From positions 1 through 64,000 of the forward strand of contig NZ_JAKNQH010000007.1 in the NCBI RefSeq assembly GCF_022662305.1: a stretch of 64,000 bases of DNA, given 5' to 3'. The stretch comes from Sphingomonas sp. BAUL-RG-20F-R05-02. Its GTDB lineage: Bacteria; Pseudomonadota; Alphaproteobacteria; Sphingomonadales; Sphingomonadaceae. Below, one piece after another: positions 17,949 to 26,489 of this stretch. Both the position numbers and the translations under genes were made by a program. How positions within the stretch are numbered: position 1 is the first letter of the stretch; every line of letters starts with the position of its first letter. The notes beneath the pieces are model-generated. The model was given only the letters and a program-made list of their open reading frames with translations, was not told where the DNA came from and made no database searches.

Positions 17949-19106
17949 ATGGCCCTGCTAGACCTCTTCCCCAATTACATCTGGAACCTTTCTGTTGCGA
18001 TCGCGCTGGAAAGCGGCGGGCGCGTCGGCGAGATCGTCGATATGTGCCAGCCGATCCGCGATGCGGCGGCAAAGGGCGCGGATGCCGGTACGCCCGCGTT
18101 CATGGCGCAGTGGGTGGCGATGGCCGACAAGTTGATCGGCCTGGCCGACGAGGACGAGGCACGCGGTCGCGGCTTCTCCGCCGCCGCAAAGCTCGACCGC
18201 GCGGCGCTGTACCTCATCACCGCCGAGCGCATGCAGGGCCACGGCCATCCCGGTCGGCAAGAAACCTACGCCAAGGCGCGCGCCACCTTCGACAAGGCGA
18301 CCGGCCTCGGCAACTTCAATCGCGAGCGCGTCGAGATCCCGCTCGACACCGGCACCATGCCTGCCTTGTGGGTGCGTGCACCCGGTGACGGCCCGCAGCC
18401 GGCGGTGGTCTATTGCAACGGTCTCGACAGTTCCAAGGAGCTGCTGTTCTGGTCCTGGCTGCCCGATGCCCTCGCCCGGCGCGGTATTTCGACCCTGTGC
18501 GTCGACCAGCCCGGTAGCGGCGAGGCGCTCCGCCTCCAAAACCTGCCTGTCGATCCGCACAGCGAGCATTGGGCATCGAAGGCGGTCGACTGGCTGGAGA
18601 GGCGTACTGAGGTCGACCCGAAACAGATCGGCATGACCGGCATTTCGCTCGGCGGGCATTTCGCGCCCCGCGCGGTCGCCTACGAACCGCGCTTCGCCAG
18701 CGGTGCGGTGTGGGGCGCCAACCACAATTGGGCTGAGGTCCAGCAGAAGCGGTTGCGGCGCGAGGGCGAAAACCCGGTACCGCATTACTGGGCGCATGTG
18801 ATGTGGGCGTTCGGCGCGACCGACATGGAGGATTTCCACATCAAGTCCGCCGCGATGACGCTGGACGGCGTGATGGACAAGATCACCGTGCCGTTCCTCG
18901 TCACCCACGGCGAGAAGGACCGTCAGATCGCGCTCGATTACGCGCATCAGGCTTATGACCAGCTTACCAACTCGCCACAACGCGAACTCAAGATCTTCAC
19001 CCCGCGCGAAGGCGGCGTCGAGCATGTCGGCGCGGACAACATGGCATATGGCCGCGATTACATCGCCGACTGGTTCGCCGATACGTTGGGAGGGCACACC
19101 GCATGA
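17949..19106 (+). CDS. Alpha/beta hydrolase, dihydroxypseudooxynicotine hydrolase-like C-C hydrolase
   Basis: This 385-residue alpha/beta hydrolase has a helical N-terminal cap of about 120 residues and a catalytic domain with nucleophile Ser233 in TGISLGG, an acid Asp in THGEKDRQ (around 328) and a His in GGVEHVGADN (around 358). The architecture resembles 2,6-dihydroxypseudooxynicotine hydrolase and related enzymes that split C-C bonds of ring-derived ketones. It directly follows the extradiol dioxygenase gene (12 bp), so it most likely hydrolyses the ring-cleavage product. The stop overlaps the start of the cyclase gene (ATGA). Confidence 0.85.
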   Translation: MALLDLFPNYIWNLSVAIALESGGRVGEIVDMCQPIRDAAAKGADAGTPAFMAQWVAMADKLIGLADEDEARGRGFSAAAKLDRAALYLITAERMQGHGHPGRQETYAKARATFDKATGLGNFNRERVEIPLDTGTMPALWVRAPGDGPQPAVVYCNGLDSSKELLFWSWLPDALARRGISTLCVDQPGSGEALRLQNLPVDPHSEHWASKAVDWLERRTEVDPKQIGMTGISLGGHFAPRAVAYEPRFASGAVWGANHNWAEVQQKRLRREGENPVPHYWAHVMWAFGATDMEDFHIKSAAMTLDGVMDKITVPFLVTHGEKDRQIALDYAHQAYDQLTNSPQRELKIFTPREGGVEHVGADNMAYGRDYIADWFADTLGGHTA

Positions 19107-19882
19107 GCCGCCGTTTCGTCGATCTGTCGATCACGCTCGATAACGACGTTATCACCGATCCGCCGTTCATGCGGCCGAAGATCACCTACCAGACGCACGC
19201 CGAGACGGTGACCGAACTCCAGCACTTCTTCCCCGGCGTGACGGCGGAACAAATCCCCGGCGGCGTCGGCTTCGCGGCGGCGGAAACGGTGACGATGACG
19301 ACGCACAACGGCACGCACCTCGACGCGCCGTATCATTACCACCCGACGATGAACGGCGGCGAACGCGCGATCACCATCGACGAGGTGCCGCTGGACTGGT
19401 GCTTCCGCCCCGGCGTGAAGCTCGACTTCCGTGGCTTCGAGGACGGTGATGTCGTCACCGCGGCCGAGGTCGAGGCGGAACTGACGCGTATCGGCTACGA
19501 CCTCCAGCCGCTCGATATCGTGCTCATCAACACCCGCGCCGGCGGCGCGCTTGGCGATCCCAATTTCGTCAACATCGGCTGCGGCATGGGTTATGAAGCG
19601 ACCATGTATCTGACCGAACGCGGCATCCGCGTCACCGGCACCGATGCGTGGAGCTGGGATGCACCGTTCAGTTACACCGCGAAGAAAGTGGCGGAGACCG
19701 GCGACACCTCGCTGATCTGGGAAGGGCACAAGGCCGGGCGTGACATCGGCTATTGCCACCTCGAGAAGCTGCACAACCTCGAAGCGCTGCCGCCGTTCGG
19801 TTTCACCGTGTCGTGCTTCCCGCACAAGGTGAAGGCGGGCTCGGCCGGCTGGACGCGCGCCGTCGCGATCTTCGAGGCATGA
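19103..19882 (+). CDS. Cyclase / kynurenine formamidase-like metal hydrolase
   Basis: This 259-residue protein carries the cyclase-family metal motif HNGTHLDAPYHYH (His68, His72, Asp74, His78), preceded by the usual start FVDLSITLDND. Family members hydrolyse formamides, lactones or cyclic intermediates using zinc or manganese. The gene overlaps both neighbours by four bases (ATGA at 19103-19106 and at 19879-19882), so all three are probably made in fixed ratio. In this pathway it may open a lactone or cleave an ester arising after ring fission. Its exact step cannot be read from sequence. Confidence 0.85.
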   Translation: MSRRFVDLSITLDNDVITDPPFMRPKITYQTHAETVTELQHFFPGVTAEQIPGGVGFAAAETVTMTTHNGTHLDAPYHYHPTMNGGERAITIDEVPLDWCFRPGVKLDFRGFEDGDVVTAAEVEAELTRIGYDLQPLDIVLINTRAGGALGDPNFVNIGCGMGYEATMYLTERGIRVTGTDAWSWDAPFSYTAKKVAETGDTSLIWEGHKAGRDIGYCHLEKLHNLEALPPFGFTVSCFPHKVKAGSAGWTRAVAIFEA

Positions 19883-20859
19883 GGCTCGCGACCCGCCGCA
19901 ACAGCACGCCCGATGGCGAACTCGTCGTCGTAGCGGCAGACGGCGCGCATGCCGCGCCGACGAGCGGCATCGCCGCGACGATGCAGGCGGCGCTGGAACG
20001 GTGGCGTGACGTCGAACCCGCCCTGCGTGCACTGGCGGACGCGGTCGCGGGCGGCACTGCGCCGGGGCTGACGACGCTCGATCCCGCCACGCTTGTCGCC
20101 CCCCTGCCTCGCGCGTGGCAATGGCTGGATGGATCGGCCTATCTCAATCACGGCGATCTCATGCAGAAGGCATTTCGCCTGCCGCCGATCGAGACCGATC
20201 GCCCGCTGATGTATCAGGGCCTGTCCGACCGTTTCCTCGGCCCCCACGACGATGTGCGGTTGCCCAGCGAAGACGACGGCATCGATTTCGAGGGCGAAGT
20301 CGGCGTGATCGTCGATGCGGTGCCGATGGGAATCAGCGCAGCCGATGCGCTCGGCCACATCCGGCTGATTATCCAGATCAACGACTGGTCGCTGCGCACG
20401 ATCGCGCCGATCGAGATGAAGACCGGTTTCGGCTGGGTCCAGGCCAAGCCCGCATGCAGCACGGCACCGTTCGCGATCACGCCTGATGCGCTGGGCGATC
20501 GTTGGCACGACGGCCGCCTCGCCGCGATCCTCGAGACGCAGGTGAACGGTGAACGCTTCGGCGCGGTCGACAGTGGCGCGGAGATGGCGTTCGGCTTCCA
20601 CGAACTCGTCGCCCATGCCGCCCGCACCCGCGATCTCGTCGCCGGCACGATCATCGGCTCGGGAACTGTATCGGCGACCAACTATGCGGAGGTCGGCTCG
20701 TCCTGCCTGTCCGAGCGGCGCGCGATTGATACAATCGCCGGACGACCGCTCACGCCATTCCTGCGCTTCGGCGACCGCGTACGGATGGAGGCGCGCGTGA
20801 ACGGTCAGCCAATCTTCGGCGTAATCGACCAGCGGGTGATTGCGGCCCGAACCGGGTAG
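19879..20859 (+). CDS. Fumarylacetoacetate hydrolase-fold protein
   Basis: This 326-residue protein has the FAH catalytic-core sequences: YQGLSDRFLGPHDDV, the metal-binding DFEGEVGVIVD, NDWSLR, and the C-terminal GSGTVS segment. Such proteins hydrate or hydrolyse beta-diketone or 2-keto acid intermediates of aromatic pathways. The start is the ATG that overlaps the cyclase stop; an upstream in-frame extension lies inside that gene. It is the last of the five ring-cleavage genes. It probably releases the final C-C cleavage products feeding central metabolism. A related FAH-fold protein, AraD1, is at 61676-62668 in the sugar cluster. Confidence 0.88.
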   Translation: MRLATRRNSTPDGELVVVAADGAHAAPTSGIAATMQAALERWRDVEPALRALADAVAGGTAPGLTTLDPATLVAPLPRAWQWLDGSAYLNHGDLMQKAFRLPPIETDRPLMYQGLSDRFLGPHDDVRLPSEDDGIDFEGEVGVIVDAVPMGISAADALGHIRLIIQINDWSLRTIAPIEMKTGFGWVQAKPACSTAPFAITPDALGDRWHDGRLAAILETQVNGERFGAVDSGAEMAFGFHELVAHAARTRDLVAGTIIGSGTVSATNYAEVGSSCLSERRAIDTIAGRPLTPFLRFGDRVRMEARVNGQPIFGVIDQRVIAARTG

Positions 20860-20880
20860 ACAGCCGCAGATAACGCGCGC

Positions 20881-20910
20881 TTGACGTACAATAGAATAGA
20901 ATTAGAGTTA
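20881..20910 (+). promoter_or_regulatory. Candidate promoter and operator of the TonB receptor
   Basis: TTGACG at 20881-20886 could be a -35, with AGAGTT 17 bp further as a weak -10. The 16-mer AATAGAATTAGAGTTA (20895-20910) overlaps that -10. The same element with the same offset from a -35-like hexamer occurs at the GMC operon (TTGCCG, then AATAGAA) and, less clearly, upstream of the MFS operon. The region 20880-20925 is strikingly AT-rich. A shared repressor, perhaps the TetR encoded at 25836-26489, is inferred. Confidence 0.5.
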
Positions 20911-20977
20911 TATTATAGTTTAACGCAGCTGGGACGGCATCGTCCCGCATAGACTGCATAGCATGGGGAGGATTTCG

Positions 20978-23314
20978 ATGCGGCTTCTGACGACCTTGAT
21001 GGCAACGAGCGCGATGGTTTGCGGCGTGGCGCCGGCTTATGCCCAGACCGACCCCGGCCAGCAGGCGCCGGTGGTATCGAGCACCCCGCCGACCAGCCCG
21101 ACTGCCCCCGGCCAGACCGGCGTGGATGCCAGCACCACCAGCGTGATGCACACGGCGACCGGCGATCAGGCACCCGATAACGCCAATGCCTCGACCCAGC
21201 AGATCGGCGACATCGTCGTCACCGCCAACCGCGTCGCATCCTCCGCACAGAAGACGCCGACTGCGCTGACCGTGTACAGCGGTGCCGATCTCGCCGCCGC
21301 CGGCGTCACCAGCGTCGCCAATCTCGCCCGCGTCGACCCGAGCGTGAACTTCACCGCGCGCAACGGCGGCGGCTATATTGCGGTGCGCGGCATCGCCTCC
21401 ACCGACGTGACCGAGATCGGCGATCCTTCGGTGCCGATCGCACGCGACGGCTTCTTCACCAACCGCTCGTTCAGCATCCCGACCTCGATGTACGACCTCC
21501 AGCGGGTCGAGGTGCTAAAAGGCCCGCAAGGCACGCTGTTCGGCCGCAATTCGACAGGTGGCCTGATAAGCCTCGTCACGCGGCGACCCGGCAAGGAACT
21601 CGGCGGCAACTTCGCGCTCGAGGGCGGCAACTACGGCACCGTCAACGCCGAGGCCGGCGTCGACATCCCGGTCGGCGATCGGCTCCAGCTCCGCTTCTCC
21701 GGCATCGCGCATCGCCACGACGGCTACCGGGTGCTGACCGGCATCGGCGGGCGCGGCGATGACGACCAGACCACCTCCGGCCGTTTCACCGCTGCGTTCC
21801 AGCCGTTCGACGGGTTCGAGGGGGTCGTCCAGTACCAGCACGACAACGTGAACGATGTCGGCGACGTCGCGACGATCAGCCCGGTCGGTCAGGTCCTGCC
21901 GACCAGCTTCAACGAAAAGCGCTTTCCAAATTACGCGCCGACCACCAACAAGGTGACCGGCAACCGGATCCATTGGGAATTCACCTCCAGCAACCTGCCG
22001 CTCGGCGCGTCGCTCACCTATTCGGGTGGCTATGACAGTTCGCACTGGCGCCATGCGCTCGACGCGAGCGGCAACGCCAGCAATCCGGTCAACTTCATCC
22101 AGGCGGAGAACCCCGATACCTGGAACCACGAGGTTCGCCTCGCCACGCCGCAGGACAAGGTCGTGTCGGCACAGGTCGGTTACTTCCACTTCAGCGAGAA
22201 CAACACGCTCGACAGCGGTCTGCTCGAACGTCAGGGCACCTATGCCGGAAATTACCTCGTCCACTTCAACTACAACGTGCGCACCCAGTCCGATGCCGGC
22301 TTCGGCCAGTTCAGCGTCCGCCCGACCAGCACGATCCGCCTGACCGGCGGCTTCCGCTACACCTGGGACAAAAAGGATCGCGTCGGCACCTCGCAACTGC
22401 GCTGCGACATCGCCGGTATCCCGTCGTTCCTTTACCCCGTGCTCGGCTGCGTCGGCACGCCGCCGACCTTGCCGGGCCTCGGCAACGGCAGCATCCGCGT
22501 CAGCAAGCCGACCTACCTTGGCGGAATCGACTGGAGCCCTACCGCGCGCAACATGGTCTACGCCAAATACTCAACCGGCTATAAGTCGGGCGGGTTCAAC
22601 TCGAACGGTTCGGCTCCCTCGGTCGATTACGGCCCGGAATCGGTGCAGGCTTGGGAGATCGGCACCAAGAACAAGTTCCTGGACAATCGCCTCCAGGTGA
22701 ACCTCGACGGCTTCTATTCGACGTATAAGGGCTACCAGGCGTCGCAGGCGACGGCAGTGGTTTCCTCGGGCACCGGCGTCTTCAACATCGGCAGCGCGAC
22801 GATCTATGGTGCAGAGGCGCAGGTCATCGCGCTGCTCGGCAGCGCCCGGCTCGATCTCAATGCGACCTACCTGCATTCCCGGTTCGACAAGGACGTCGGC
22901 TTGGTCAGCACCACCGATCCGCTGACCGGCAATGTCGTCTCCGCCAGTGTCGCCGGTCACGCTTTGCCGAACGCACCCGATTTCGTGATCTCGGGCGGTC
23001 TCGAGGACAAGATCCCGCTCGGCGGCAATGGTGCGTCGCTGACGCCGCGCATCAACGCCAAATATTCGACTTCATATTATTTCGACGTGTTCAACTATGC
23101 CGACACGCGGCAACGCCAGTATGCCACCGCCGACGCCTCGCTGACGTTCGCGCCGGCGAGCGGCCATTTCGAGGTGAGCGTGTTCGTGCGCAACCTGACC
23201 GACAAGGCGGTGTTCGCCAACGCACAGCGCAACTTTACCGCGATCCCGTCGATAAACGGCTATCAGTTCCAGGCACCGCGCACCTACGGTGGACGGTTCA
23301 GCTTCAACTTCTGA
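20978..23314 (+). CDS. TonB-dependent outer-membrane receptor
   Basis: The 778-residue receptor has a signal peptide ending AYAQ, a plug domain from about residue 70 (DIVVTANRVASSAQKTP is the TonB-box/plug start; EVLKGPQGTLFGRNSTGG is the conserved plug end) and a C-terminal barrel whose last residue is Phe (GGRFSFNF). The start at 20978 follows GGGGAGG with good spacing; an ATG 15 bp upstream overlaps that site and is not favoured. It lies between the ring-cleavage operon and the convergent GMC operon and probably imports the phenolic glycoside through the outer membrane. It has its own AT-rich promoter with the shared element. Confidence 0.92.
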   Translation: MRLLTTLMATSAMVCGVAPAYAQTDPGQQAPVVSSTPPTSPTAPGQTGVDASTTSVMHTATGDQAPDNANASTQQIGDIVVTANRVASSAQKTPTALTVYSGADLAAAGVTSVANLARVDPSVNFTARNGGGYIAVRGIASTDVTEIGDPSVPIARDGFFTNRSFSIPTSMYDLQRVEVLKGPQGTLFGRNSTGGLISLVTRRPGKELGGNFALEGGNYGTVNAEAGVDIPVGDRLQLRFSGIAHRHDGYRVLTGIGGRGDDDQTTSGRFTAAFQPFDGFEGVVQYQHDNVNDVGDVATISPVGQVLPTSFNEKRFPNYAPTTNKVTGNRIHWEFTSSNLPLGASLTYSGGYDSSHWRHALDASGNASNPVNFIQAENPDTWNHEVRLATPQDKVVSAQVGYFHFSENNTLDSGLLERQGTYAGNYLVHFNYNVRTQSDAGFGQFSVRPTSTIRLTGGFRYTWDKKDRVGTSQLRCDIAGIPSFLYPVLGCVGTPPTLPGLGNGSIRVSKPTYLGGIDWSPTARNMVYAKYSTGYKSGGFNSNGSAPSVDYGPESVQAWEIGTKNKFLDNRLQVNLDGFYSTYKGYQASQATAVVSSGTGVFNIGSATIYGAEAQVIALLGSARLDLNATYLHSRFDKDVGLVSTTDPLTGNVVSASVAGHALPNAPDFVISGGLEDKIPLGGNGASLTPRINAKYSTSYYFDVFNYADTRQRQYATADASLTFAPASGHFEVSVFVRNLTDKAVFANAQRNFTAIPSINGYQFQAPRTYGGRFSFNF

Positions 23315-23336
23315 CGCCTCGCGACACCCACAAGAA

Positions 23337-23368
23337 AACACCCGCTCCGAGCTATCGGAGCCGGTGTT
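23337..23368. terminator. Bidirectional terminator-like hairpin
   Basis: Arms 23337-23350 and 23355-23368 pair over 14 bp with one mismatch, around a GCTA loop. The hairpin lies between the convergent TonB receptor and GMC genes, flanked by A-rich and TCT sequence, and can serve both directions. Confidence 0.75.
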
Positions 23369-23401
23369 CTCGTATCGACGATCGTTGCGAGATAGGCGTG
23401 C

Positions 23402-25084
23402 TTAGATCGTCCCGCTCTTTAGCATCCCCACCGCCGCATCACACGCCCGCGCGGTCAGCGCCATATAGGTGAGCGACGGATTCTGGCACGCCGACGAGCT
23501 CATCTGCGCGCCATCGGTGACGAACAGGTTGGCGACGTCATGCGACTGGCTCCATTTGTTGAGCACCGACGTTTTCGGGTCGAGCCCCATGCGCGCGCCG
23601 CCCATCTCGTGGATCGCCGAACCGCCCGGGCCGGGCTGGTCGAGGCCCATCACCACCATGCCGCCGGCCGCCTCCAGCATGTGCTTGGCCTCGGCCTTGG
23701 CATCGGCAAGCGCGGCATGTTCGTTGGCGCCATGTTCGAACGCGATGTTGAGCACCGGCGCACCGTGCGGATCGGTCTTCACCCGGTCCAGCGTCAGCTG
23801 GTTGCTGGCGCGCGGAATGCTCTCGGCGAAGGTGACGAGCACCATCTTCCACGGGCCGATCTCGCGCAGCTTCTCCTTGAACGGCGCACCCACGCCCGGC
23901 ATCCGTTTGCCTTGCGTCCACGTGCTTTGCAGGGCGCCGCCCTGGAAGCTGTAGCCGCGCGTGAAACCCGGCGCGTCCTGCGCATCGAGATTACGGAAGC
24001 GCGGGATGACGATGCCGGTCGGGCGGTTGCCGTAGGTGGTGCGGGTCTCGAACCCGGGCATCATCGCCATCGCCGCCAGCGTCGTCGCGTGATCCATGAT
24101 GTGCGTGCCGAGCACGCCCGACGTGTTGCCAAGCCCATGCGGGAACGCCTCCGAGTGCGAACGCAGCAGAATATGGTTCGAGTTGAACGCACCCGCATTC
24201 AGGAACACCAGCCGCGCGGTCGCCTGGCTGCGCGTGCCGGTCGCGATGTCGAGGATGCGCACGCCGGTGGCGCGGCGGGTATGCGGATCGTAATCCACGC
24301 CTTCGACCACAGAGTCGGTGACGAGCGTTAGGTTGCCGGTTTTCTGCGCCGCCGGCAGCGTCGAGCTTTGCGTCGAGAAATACGCGCCATACGAACAGCC
24401 GCGTGCGCAGATCGAGCGATACTGGCACTTGCTCCGTCCCTCCTTCGCCTCGGTGAGGTTGGCGGTGCGGCCGATCGTCAGGCGGCGATCCGGCCACTGC
24501 CGGCCGATCGTCTCGCGGACATGCTGTTCGACCGGGTTGAGCGCCATCGCCGGCTGGAAATGCCCGTCCGGCAGCGCTGCCATGCCCTCGTGCGCGCCCG
24601 ATACTCCGATGAAATCCTCGACCTTGTCGTACCATGGCGCCACGTCGGCATAGCGGATCGGCCAGTCGGTGCCGTGGCCGTCGGCCTTGTTCGCGCCGAA
24701 ATCGTAATCGGACCAGCGATAGCATTGCCGCCCCCACGTCAACGACCGCCCGCCGAGCTGGTAAGAGCGGAACCAGGTGAAGCCGCTCGCTTCGGGCGTG
24801 GTGTAGGGGTTCTCGACATCGTTGACGAAGTGGTTCTGGGTGAATTCATTGAAGTGCCGGTTCTTGGCCTGCACCGGATAGTCCTGCGCGTACAGGGCGG
24901 CATCGCCCTCACCGCGAAACGGCAGGTCCCACGGCGCGAGCGTCTCGGTCTCGTACTTGCCGTGTTCGATGTTGCGGCCACGTTCGACCAGCAACACCTT
25001 CAGCCCCGCCTCGGTGAGCTCCTTCGCCGCCCAGCCGCCGGTGATGCCGGAGCCGACCACGATCGCATCAAAATGTGTGTTCAT
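23402..25084 (-). CDS. GMC-family FAD oxidoreductase, candidate glycoside 3-dehydrogenase large subunit
   Basis: This 560-residue protein has an FAD-binding Rossmann start (VVGSGITGGWAAKELTE, residues 10-26). A Cys-rich segment CQYRSICARGC (Cys220, 226, 230) resembles that of multi-subunit FAD sugar dehydrogenases, and catalytic-region motifs HEMGGARMG and SACQNPSLTYMAL lie near the C-terminus. It overlaps by four bases the gene for a small Tat-exported subunit of the gluconate 2-dehydrogenase subunit 3 type, the arrangement of periplasmic glucoside 3-dehydrogenases and gluconate dehydrogenases. A role in oxidising the sugar C3 of glycosides, needed before C-deglycosidase action, is inferred from context. 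Confidence 0.85.
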   Translation of the reverse strand: MNTHFDAIVVGSGITGGWAAKELTEAGLKVLLVERGRNIEHGKYETETLAPWDLPFRGEGDAALYAQDYPVQAKNRHFNEFTQNHFVNDVENPYTTPEASGFTWFRSYQLGGRSLTWGRQCYRWSDYDFGANKADGHGTDWPIRYADVAPWYDKVEDFIGVSGAHEGMAALPDGHFQPAMALNPVEQHVRETIGRQWPDRRLTIGRTANLTEAKEGRSKCQYRSICARGCSYGAYFSTQSSTLPAAQKTGNLTLVTDSVVEGVDYDPHTRRATGVRILDIATGTRSQATARLVFLNAGAFNSNHILLRSHSEAFPHGLGNTSGVLGTHIMDHATTLAAMAMMPGFETRTTYGNRPTGIVIPRFRNLDAQDAPGFTRGYSFQGGALQSTWTQGKRMPGVGAPFKEKLREIGPWKMVLVTFAESIPRASNQLTLDRVKTDPHGAPVLNIAFEHGANEHAALADAKAEAKHMLEAAGGMVVMGLDQPGPGGSAIHEMGGARMGLDPKTSVLNKWSQSHDVANLFVTDGAQMSSSACQNPSLTYMALTARACDAAVGMLKSGTI

Positions 25085-25725
25085 CCGAAATCCACCGCGG
25101 TCCAGTCGCTCGAATAGGCGTGCATGCCGGGCGTGATCGGCACATCCGGGTCGAAGCGCCCCGGCACGAGTTCGTAATTCAGCTCACGCGAGCCGCCGGT
25201 TTCGGACGTGTAATAGCCGGTCAGGATGAGATCCTTGATCTTGTGCCAGGGATGATCCTCCTGCCCCGGCGTGAAGGCGTGTGCGTCGAGCGCGGTCAGC
25301 GCGGCGAGTTGCTGCGGCGCTGCCGCCTTGAGGAAGTCACCTTTGGCCAGCACGTCGAGCTCCTCGCCGATCGGGGTGAGCAGCCGGCGGCTCCCCTCCG
25401 GTTCGGCATCGGTGTCAAGCGTCGAGGCGCCGACGATCGCCCCACCCGACCCCGGGCTGCGCGTGCCGTCGAGGCCGTGTTGCAGCGCTTGCCACACGAA
25501 ACTGGGAACGGCGGTGCCGAGCGACCCTTGCGTCTCCGTCGCCGGGATCAGCAGGTCGCTGACCACATCGAGCAACGCACGCCTGTCGGTCCGCGCGCGC
25601 CACCAGCGGGCGATCTTCGGCGCCTCGAAGCCGATCACCGGCAGGCAGAACAGCAATGGCAGGGCGGCCAGCCCCAGCATCTCACGCCGCGCGATCACTG
25701 GCGCGGAACCGTGTTCCCCGCTCAT
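25081..25725 (-). CDS. Gluconate 2-dehydrogenase subunit 3-like small subunit, Tat-exported
   Basis: The 214-residue protein has a Tat-type N-terminus (IARREMLGLAALPLLFCLPVIGF) and then a helical domain with VVSDLLIPATETQGSLGTAVPSFV (about residues 54-77) and DLILTGYYTSETGG, features of the gluconate 2-dehydrogenase subunit 3 family. These small subunits carry their FAD partner through the Tat system and support its maturation. It is upstream of, and overlaps, the GMC gene (ATGA). With no cytochrome subunit nearby, the electron acceptor must be encoded elsewhere. Confidence 0.87.
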   Translation of the reverse strand: MSGEHGSAPVIARREMLGLAALPLLFCLPVIGFEAPKIARWWRARTDRRALLDVVSDLLIPATETQGSLGTAVPSFVWQALQHGLDGTRSPGSGGAIVGASTLDTDAEPEGSRRLLTPIGEELDVLAKGDFLKAAAPQQLAALTALDAHAFTPGQEDHPWHKIKDLILTGYYTSETGGSRELNYELVPGRFDPDVPITPGMHAYSSDWTAVDFG

Positions 25726-25780
25726 AGCGGCGTTGCCTTGCCGAGCCTCATCATATCTCTCCGTCCATGCGCGCGCACAG

Positions 25781-25810
25781 AATTAGACTTTCTATTCTGT
25801 TTACCGGCAA
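25781..25810 (-). promoter_or_regulatory. Candidate promoter with shared operator element, GMC operon
   Basis: On the minus strand TTGCCG (25810-25805) and TCTAAT (25787-25782) are separated by 17 bp, a good -35/-10 pair for the small-subunit/GMC operon. The element AATAGAAAGTCTAATT overlaps the spacer and -10. It is the same AATAGAA core, at the same offset from the -35, as at the TonB receptor gene. The flanks AGAAT and ATTCT form an imperfect palindrome, consistent with TetR-type binding. Confidence 0.55.
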
Positions 25811-25835
25811 ATGACGGTTCCCGCAAGCGGGCGGA

Positions 25836-26489
25836 TCAGTCGGGGCGGCGCGCCAAGAAGGCCGCGCACATTCGGCCAAGGTCTTCTTTCAACTCGGTCC
25901 AATCGCCCTCGTCCGACACTTCCTGCGAAGATCCGAAACCGAGATAGCGCGCAATCGTGGCGTAGATCACCCGGTAGGCGGAGCTCACCGCCCGCTCCGG
26001 TCGCTCCGCACCGATCGCGTCGCGGTAGCACAGCATCTCGCGTTGGATAAGCAACCCGATCCGGTCCGCCGATGCTTTGCCGACGCCGGACAGCTTTTGA
26101 TCGTAGCTCGCGCGCAACATCATCGGGCGCAGCACAGCAGCGTATCGGCGCAGCGATTCCGCATAGGCTTCCACGATATTGGAAACGAACGATTCCAGAT
26201 TGTCGGATTGTTCACGTACCGTTTGAAGCATCTCGCGTTGCTCGCTATCTACACGCGCGAGCACGCTCATATGCACCGCGCGGATCAGATCGTCTTTACT
26301 GTTGAAGCGAAGATAGATCGAGCCGATAGAAACTCTGCCCGCCTTAGCCACTTCAGCAAGCGTGAAGTCGTCGTTGCCACACCGTATCATCAACTTTTCG
26401 GCCGCGACCAGCATGCGTTCGTAAGACGCGCGGCTACGACCCTGCTGCGGCTCGCGCGACACCGCACCCAGGGCAGCATCAGTGTTCAT
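25836..26489 (-). CDS. TetR/AcrR-family transcriptional regulator
   Basis: This 217-residue protein has the N-terminal TetR helix-turn-helix (residues 20-65: SYERMLVAAEKLMIRCG, then FTLAEVAKAGRVSIGSIYLRF) and a helical ligand-binding domain. It is encoded directly upstream of the GMC operon in the same direction, 110 bp from it, and is the nearest regulator to three promoters that share the AATAGAA element. It is a plausible glycoside- or aglycone-responsive repressor of the TonB, GMC and MFS/C-deglycosidase operons. No copy of the element was seen in its own upstream region. Confidence 0.88.
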   Translation of the reverse strand: MNTDAALGAVSREPQQGRSRASYERMLVAAEKLMIRCGNDDFTLAEVAKAGRVSIGSIYLRFNSKDDLIRAVHMSVLARVDSEQREMLQTVREQSDNLESFVSNIVEAYAESLRRYAAVLRPMMLRASYDQKLSGVGKASADRIGLLIQREMLCYRDAIGAERPERAVSSAYRVIYATIARYLGFGSSQEVSDEGDWTELKEDLGRMCAAFLARRPD

